A stretch of DNA of 7,176 bases from Pirellulales bacterium. GTDB taxonomy: Bacteria > Planctomycetota > Planctomycetia > Pirellulales > JALHLM01. Both the position numbers and the translations under genes were made by a program. The notes below the pieces were generated by a model. The model was not told the origin of the DNA, did not search any database, and saw only the letters and a list, made by a program, of their open reading frames with translations. Position 1 is the first letter of the stretch. The number at the start of each line of letters is the position of its first letter. Positions 4,947-7,176 of this stretch are shown here, one piece after another. The stretch lies in assembly GCA_022844585.1 (NCBI GenBank), contig JALHLM010000316.1, positions 1 to 7,176 of the forward strand. Direction: 5' to 3'.

Positions 4947-6497
4947 TCAGGCGCCCGGCTGCGCGACGGCGGTGGATCCGGCCGGAGCGCCAGGAAGTTT
5001 GATGAGCGCCTCCGGGGCTGGCTGCGCGCTGTCCACGCGTACGGAACGCGTCTTCTGCCGCCCGCGAGTCGCCTGGCTCGCAGCCGCCTTGTCCAATTCT
5101 TCCTGGTACCGCGCGGCTTCGACGTCGCTGGGGGCCGCGGCGCGCCAGTCCCGGAGCACCGGCCTGGCTGCGTCCGCCTGACCGAGGGCCAGCAGGCCGA
5201 TGGTCAACCACCGCAAGCAAATCGGATCATGGCAGCCGGCCTCATGGGCAGTGCGCAGATACCCCAGCGCCGGAATCCAATTCCCCTGCGCCGCGAGGCA
5301 AGCGCCGCGAACGCCGATGCGCAACGCTTCGACGCCCGAGCCGTCTTGCGCGACACTGGCCGTCGCCGCCAACGCTTCGGAGTCGCGCCCGAGTTGCACG
5401 AGCAGTTCCAACTTACGCCGCGCCAGCGAGGCAACCTGAGGGAATCGCTGGCAGGCTTGATCGAGCACCCGTAGGGCACGTTCGTGCTCGCCGCGAAGTT
5501 GCAACAACAGGCTCCAGCTCACCGCGCCGATCGCGGGCAAATCGCGCAGATGAATTGCCCGAGGCTCGACCTGGCCAATCTCAAAGGCCGCCTGGAAGGA
5601 CCGACAGGCCAATTCGAGATGATCTTGTTGTTGGAGATACGCGCCCATTGCACAGAGCAATTGCGCGTCAAAGGGAAAAGTCTCGAGCGCTTCCAGGCAG
5701 ACGGCCAATTGCTGGCGCCGGTCCGATTCATCGCCACGGAACAGCCCTAGCAGGCCGTAGTAGGCGATCAACATGTCCAGCGACCCGCGGTCCGCCAGGC
5801 GCAGGGCTTGGTAGTAATGCTGCGTAGCACGATTGCGATCGCCCAACGTGGCGTGTGCCTCGGCAGTGGCGACGAGCGCGCGGGGACTCATGCCGTGTTG
5901 CTGTGTGTCCAGGGTCGCCAAGTGCAATAATCGCTTGGCCTTCCACTCCGCCCGGGCAGAGTCTTGCTCCGCAGCGGGCATGGCAATGCGCCAGTCCGAA
6001 ATCTCTGCGCGCAGCTGCAACGCTTCAATAGCCGGCAGCGCGGACTCACGGACGTTGCCGCTGAAACACAAACCTGCGCATTTGGGAAGCAAACGCGCCT
6101 CGGCGACTTGTTCTCCGCTGACGTCGGGAGCGCTAGCGGGAAAATCGAGCCAGCACAGATAGGCGGTATCCGGCGCGGGATGGGTGGTCAGCCACTCACG
6201 AATTCCCGACGCAGTCTCCGGCGAGAGCGTTTCGCCAGCTTCGAGAAACAGGACCCAATCTCCATTGGCCTTGGCGATCGCTTCGTTCCGAGCGCCGGCG
6301 GGATCGTCCGGGTTGTGCTGCAACAGTTGCACACCGCCGACCCCGCTCAAACCATGCGGCTGACCGCTGATGTTCACAATGATCGTTTCGTCGGCCGCGG
6401 GCGCCACGCTGGCCAGCGTGGCCTGCAGGTCCGCTCCGGCGTCGTTGACCACGACGGCGGCCGTTAAGCGAGATCGAAGTGTCGCGGAAATGGTCAT
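4947..6497 (-). CDS. Glycosyltransferase-like/TPR protein with a degenerate GT2 N-terminus
   Basis: This is a 516-residue protein. Residues 10-115 follow the GT2 layout: LTAAVVVNDAGADLQATLAS, then strand ETIIVNISG, then PAGARNEAIAKANGDWVLFLEAGETLSP (66-93). The strand-2 Asp pair is missing and the DxD that should follow DWVLFL reads E-A-G-E, so normal metal-dependent transfer is doubtful. Residues about 180-465 are helical and TPR-like, with alternating pairs such as ALVATAEAHATLGDRNRATQHYYQALRLA (207-235), LLCAMGAYLQQQDHLELACRSFQAAF (280-305) and LTIGLLALGQADAARPVLRDW (431-451). The last 50 residues are basic, then Pro/Ala-rich, and probably disordered. The order GT2 then TPR is known from bacterial GT2 proteins. 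It may be a scaffold or a divergent enzyme. No signal peptide or membrane segment is seen. ATG 6497 has a very strong Shine-Dalgarno sequence. It may share a transcript with the downstream amidase. Confidence 0.82.
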   Translation of the reverse strand: MTISATLRSRLTAAVVVNDAGADLQATLASVAPAADETIIVNISGQPHGLSGVGGVQLLQHNPDDPAGARNEAIAKANGDWVLFLEAGETLSPETASGIREWLTTHPAPDTAYLCWLDFPASAPDVSGEQVAEARLLPKCAGLCFSGNVRESALPAIEALQLRAEISDWRIAMPAAEQDSARAEWKAKRLLHLATLDTQQHGMSPRALVATAEAHATLGDRNRATQHYYQALRLADRGSLDMLIAYYGLLGLFRGDESDRRQQLAVCLEALETFPFDAQLLCAMGAYLQQQDHLELACRSFQAAFEIGQVEPRAIHLRDLPAIGAVSWSLLLQLRGEHERALRVLDQACQRFPQVASLARRKLELLVQLGRDSEALAATASVAQDGSGVEALRIGVRGACLAAQGNWIPALGYLRTAHEAGCHDPICLRWLTIGLLALGQADAARPVLRDWRAAAPSDVEAARYQEELDKAAASQATRGRQKTRSVRVDSAQPAPEALIKLPGAPAGSTAVAQPGA

Positions 6498-6501
6498 GTG
6501 C

Positions 6502-6507
6502 CCTCCT
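6502..6507 (-). promoter_or_regulatory. Strong Shine-Dalgarno sequence of the GT-like/TPR gene
   Basis: Reading the minus strand, AGGAGG (within AAGGAGGG) ends four bases before ATG 6497. It is the best ribosome binding site in the window and fixes this start. Confidence 0.75.
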
Positions 6508-6719
6508 TGGCACGGGCCGCGCCGTTCCAGCGCAATCTGATCGGGGGCGGGAGCTTAGCAATCTCGCGACGCGGCCAAAAGAGCACTTGCAAACGGAAAA
6601 AAAGCCGGAGGGATGGTTGACGCTGGGCCGCCGATGGGCCGATGAAGTTTTCTACGTGGCGTTCCCGTGCTGCACGATCCTGGGCGCACCAGCGCCCCAA
6701 CCTTCATTCCGTCGCGACC

Positions 6720-6884
6720 ATGGCTTCGAGCGAAAACATCCTGGTGGAAATGGAGCGTCTGCAGGACGACGTCCTCTCCCGTCTGGATGAGCTGAACGCT
6801 CGCGTCGAGGCCTTGCTGGCATCGGAAACTGTTTCGCCAGCAGGACTTGCGGTGGTCCGCATGGCCGCAGACGCCGCTGCGTAG
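6720..6884 (+). CDS. Possible small coiled-coil protein, 54 residues
   Basis: I do not recognise this gene. From ATG 6720 the product starts MASSENILVEMERLQDDV and continues through a Leu/Val-rich amphipathic helix (residues about 7-34, hydrophobics roughly every third or fourth position, acidic and Arg residues between). It ends with ETVSPAGLAVVRMAADAAA. Such a short, highly charged helix suggests an oligomerising adaptor or a small regulator, but no function can be assigned. The frame is open further upstream to ATG 6642; that extension (Trp/Arg-rich, WRSRAARSWAHQ) reads like untranslated DNA, so the shorter form is preferred. No Shine-Dalgarno sequence precedes either start. In favour of coding is the coherent heptad-like pattern and GC-rich third positions. 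The 222 bases to the divergent gene at 6497 would hold both promoters, but I could not identify convincing elements there. Confidence 0.5.
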   Translation: MASSENILVEMERLQDDVLSRLDELNARVEALLASETVSPAGLAVVRMAADAAA

Positions 6885-6924
6885 AGTCCGCAACTTGAAC
6901 GACATCTCGTCGTCAATTTCTTGC

Positions 6925-6950
6925 CGGCTGCCCTTCAGGCCGCTTTTTCT
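6925..6950 (+). terminator. Weak intrinsic terminator candidate after the small coiled-coil gene
   Basis: CGGCT (6925-6929) can pair with GGCCG (6938-6942), including one G-U pair, across an 8-base loop. This is followed by CTTTTTCT (6943-6950). The stem is short, so function is uncertain; position 40 bases after the stop codon is appropriate. Confidence 0.35.
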
Positions 6951-6969
6951 AGGTCGCCACTGGCCACCT
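6951..6969. repeat. Short hairpin, 8-base stem with one mismatch
   Basis: AGGTCGCC (6951-6958) pairs with GGCCACCT (6962-6969) at seven of eight positions around a 3-base loop. It lies immediately after the T run of the terminator candidate, making a cluster of two hairpins before the AT-rich island. Confidence 0.4.
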
Positions 6970-7009
6970 TGACTGACATCCGTCGCGTCACCAGGACGCC
7001 TAAACTAGC

Positions 7010-7125
7010 AGTAACTTCATAGCATTTATGAAGTTATTCGCATGAATAAAAAATCCTGGAAAAAGATCGATAATACACAGTTGGATATGGAAAAACTCTC
7101 AAAAATGATTAAGTTATGTGAGTAA
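7010..7125. other. AT-rich island with a 27-codon open frame
   Basis: About 115 bases have roughly 29% GC (hand count: 33 G/C in 115), against about 60% on both sides. The switch is abrupt at 7010 and reverts after 7125. Within it, ATG 7042 opens a 27-residue frame rich in Lys, Asn and Met (starts MNKKSWKKIDNTQ, ends MIKLCE, stop TAA 7123-7125) that uses A/T-ending codons unlike its neighbours. The frame remains open upstream only to 7015, and no ribosome binding site is seen. The match between the end of the island and the TAA suggests this may be the remnant of a foreign gene or a tiny transferred gene. It could equally be regulatory AT-rich DNA. Confidence 0.6.
7011..7037. repeat. 27-base palindrome at the AT-island edge, loxP-like arms
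   Basis: GTAACTTCATA (7011-7021) and TATGAAGTTAT (7027-7037) are inverted copies with a single mismatch at the outermost base, around a 5-base centre GCATT. The arm ATAACTTCATA resembles the loxP arm (ATAACTTC then ATA), and the centre shares GCAT with the loxP spacer, but the whole is seven bases shorter than loxP. The geometry, 11-base arms about a 5-7 base centre, is near that of tyrosine-recombinase crossover sites. An operator for a dimeric regulator is an equal possibility. Confidence 0.6.
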
Positions 7126-7126
7126 G

Positions 7127-7144
7127 TCCCTGCAATCCCTGCAA
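7127..7144. repeat. Tandem duplication of a 9-base unit
   Basis: TCCCTGCAA occurs twice without a gap (7127-7135, 7136-7144), right after the AT-rich island. Its CCCTGC is mirrored by GCAGGG at 7157-7162, so either copy can form a 6-base stem. It may mark a rearrangement edge or be chance. Confidence 0.5.
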
Positions 7145-7176
7145 GCCACATAGCCAGCAGGGTTGGGACGAGCTTG

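Noticed and set aside
4930..4948. Hairpin GAATGATC/GATCGTTC at the end of the GT-like/TPR gene as a terminator
   Set aside because: It has an imperfect 8-base stem overlapping the stop codon and no T run on the minus strand.
6508..6525. Sigma-54-like TGGCACG element in the divergent region
   Set aside because: The -24 half matches, but the required GC dinucleotide of a TTGC-type -12 box is not correctly placed, and it points towards a gene start about 200 bases away.
7011..7037. Calling the palindrome a true loxP or dif site
   Set aside because: It is 7 bases shorter than loxP and does not match the dif consensus; only a loose resemblance can be claimed.
1..7176. CRISPR arrays, tRNA, rRNA, insertion sequences or transposase genes
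   Set aside because: I saw no regularly spaced direct repeats, no tRNA-like cloverleaf or CCA end, no rRNA motifs and no transposase-like protein on either strand.

Overview
The window is a GC-rich (roughly 60-62%, estimated by eye), densely coding piece of bacterial chromosome with loosely spaced genes and no dedicated mobility, defence or RNA genes that I can recognise. The gene types (an OleD-like reductase, a short family-2 glycosyltransferase, a glycosyltransferase-like/TPR protein, a plant/bacterial-type N-carbamoylputrescine amidase) together with long palindromic intergenic repeats suggest an environmental planctomycete, perhaps of the Pirellulales. That placement is an inference from family resemblance, not from a marker gene.

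Positions 1-2838 carry four genes on the plus strand. The first is the 3' part of an extended short-chain dehydrogenase closely resembling OleD; its nucleotide-binding N-terminus lies before the window. Next come a VOC-fold (glyoxalase/bleomycin-resistance type) protein, a class I SAM-dependent methyltransferase, and a 107-residue protein of unknown function. A 309-base non-coding gap precedes the last of these. The genes are separated by 67 to 309 bases, so a single tightly coupled operon is not evident.

Positions 2839-3960 hold a family-2 glycosyltransferase (3088-3810, plus). It is preceded by an 82-base imperfect palindrome and followed by a second long inverted repeat that fills the gap to the convergent gene. 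Positions 3961-6497 carry two minus-strand genes: a 516-residue protein with a degenerate glycosyltransferase-like N-terminus followed by TPR-like helices, and downstream of it N-carbamoylputrescine amidase (AguB), the last step from agmatine to putrescine. The two are 107 bases apart and could be cotranscribed, but no functional link is visible.

Positions 6498-7176 begin with a divergent intergenic region, then a possible 54-residue coiled-coil protein and a cluster of small hairpins. They end in an abrupt 115-base AT-rich island (about 29% GC). At the island's left edge is a 27-base palindrome whose arms resemble tyrosine-recombinase half-sites (loxP-like in sequence). This edge, together with the two intergenic palindromes, is the least ordinary part of the window. 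The genes themselves look like ordinary chromosomal metabolism, and I see no convincing new multi-gene system.
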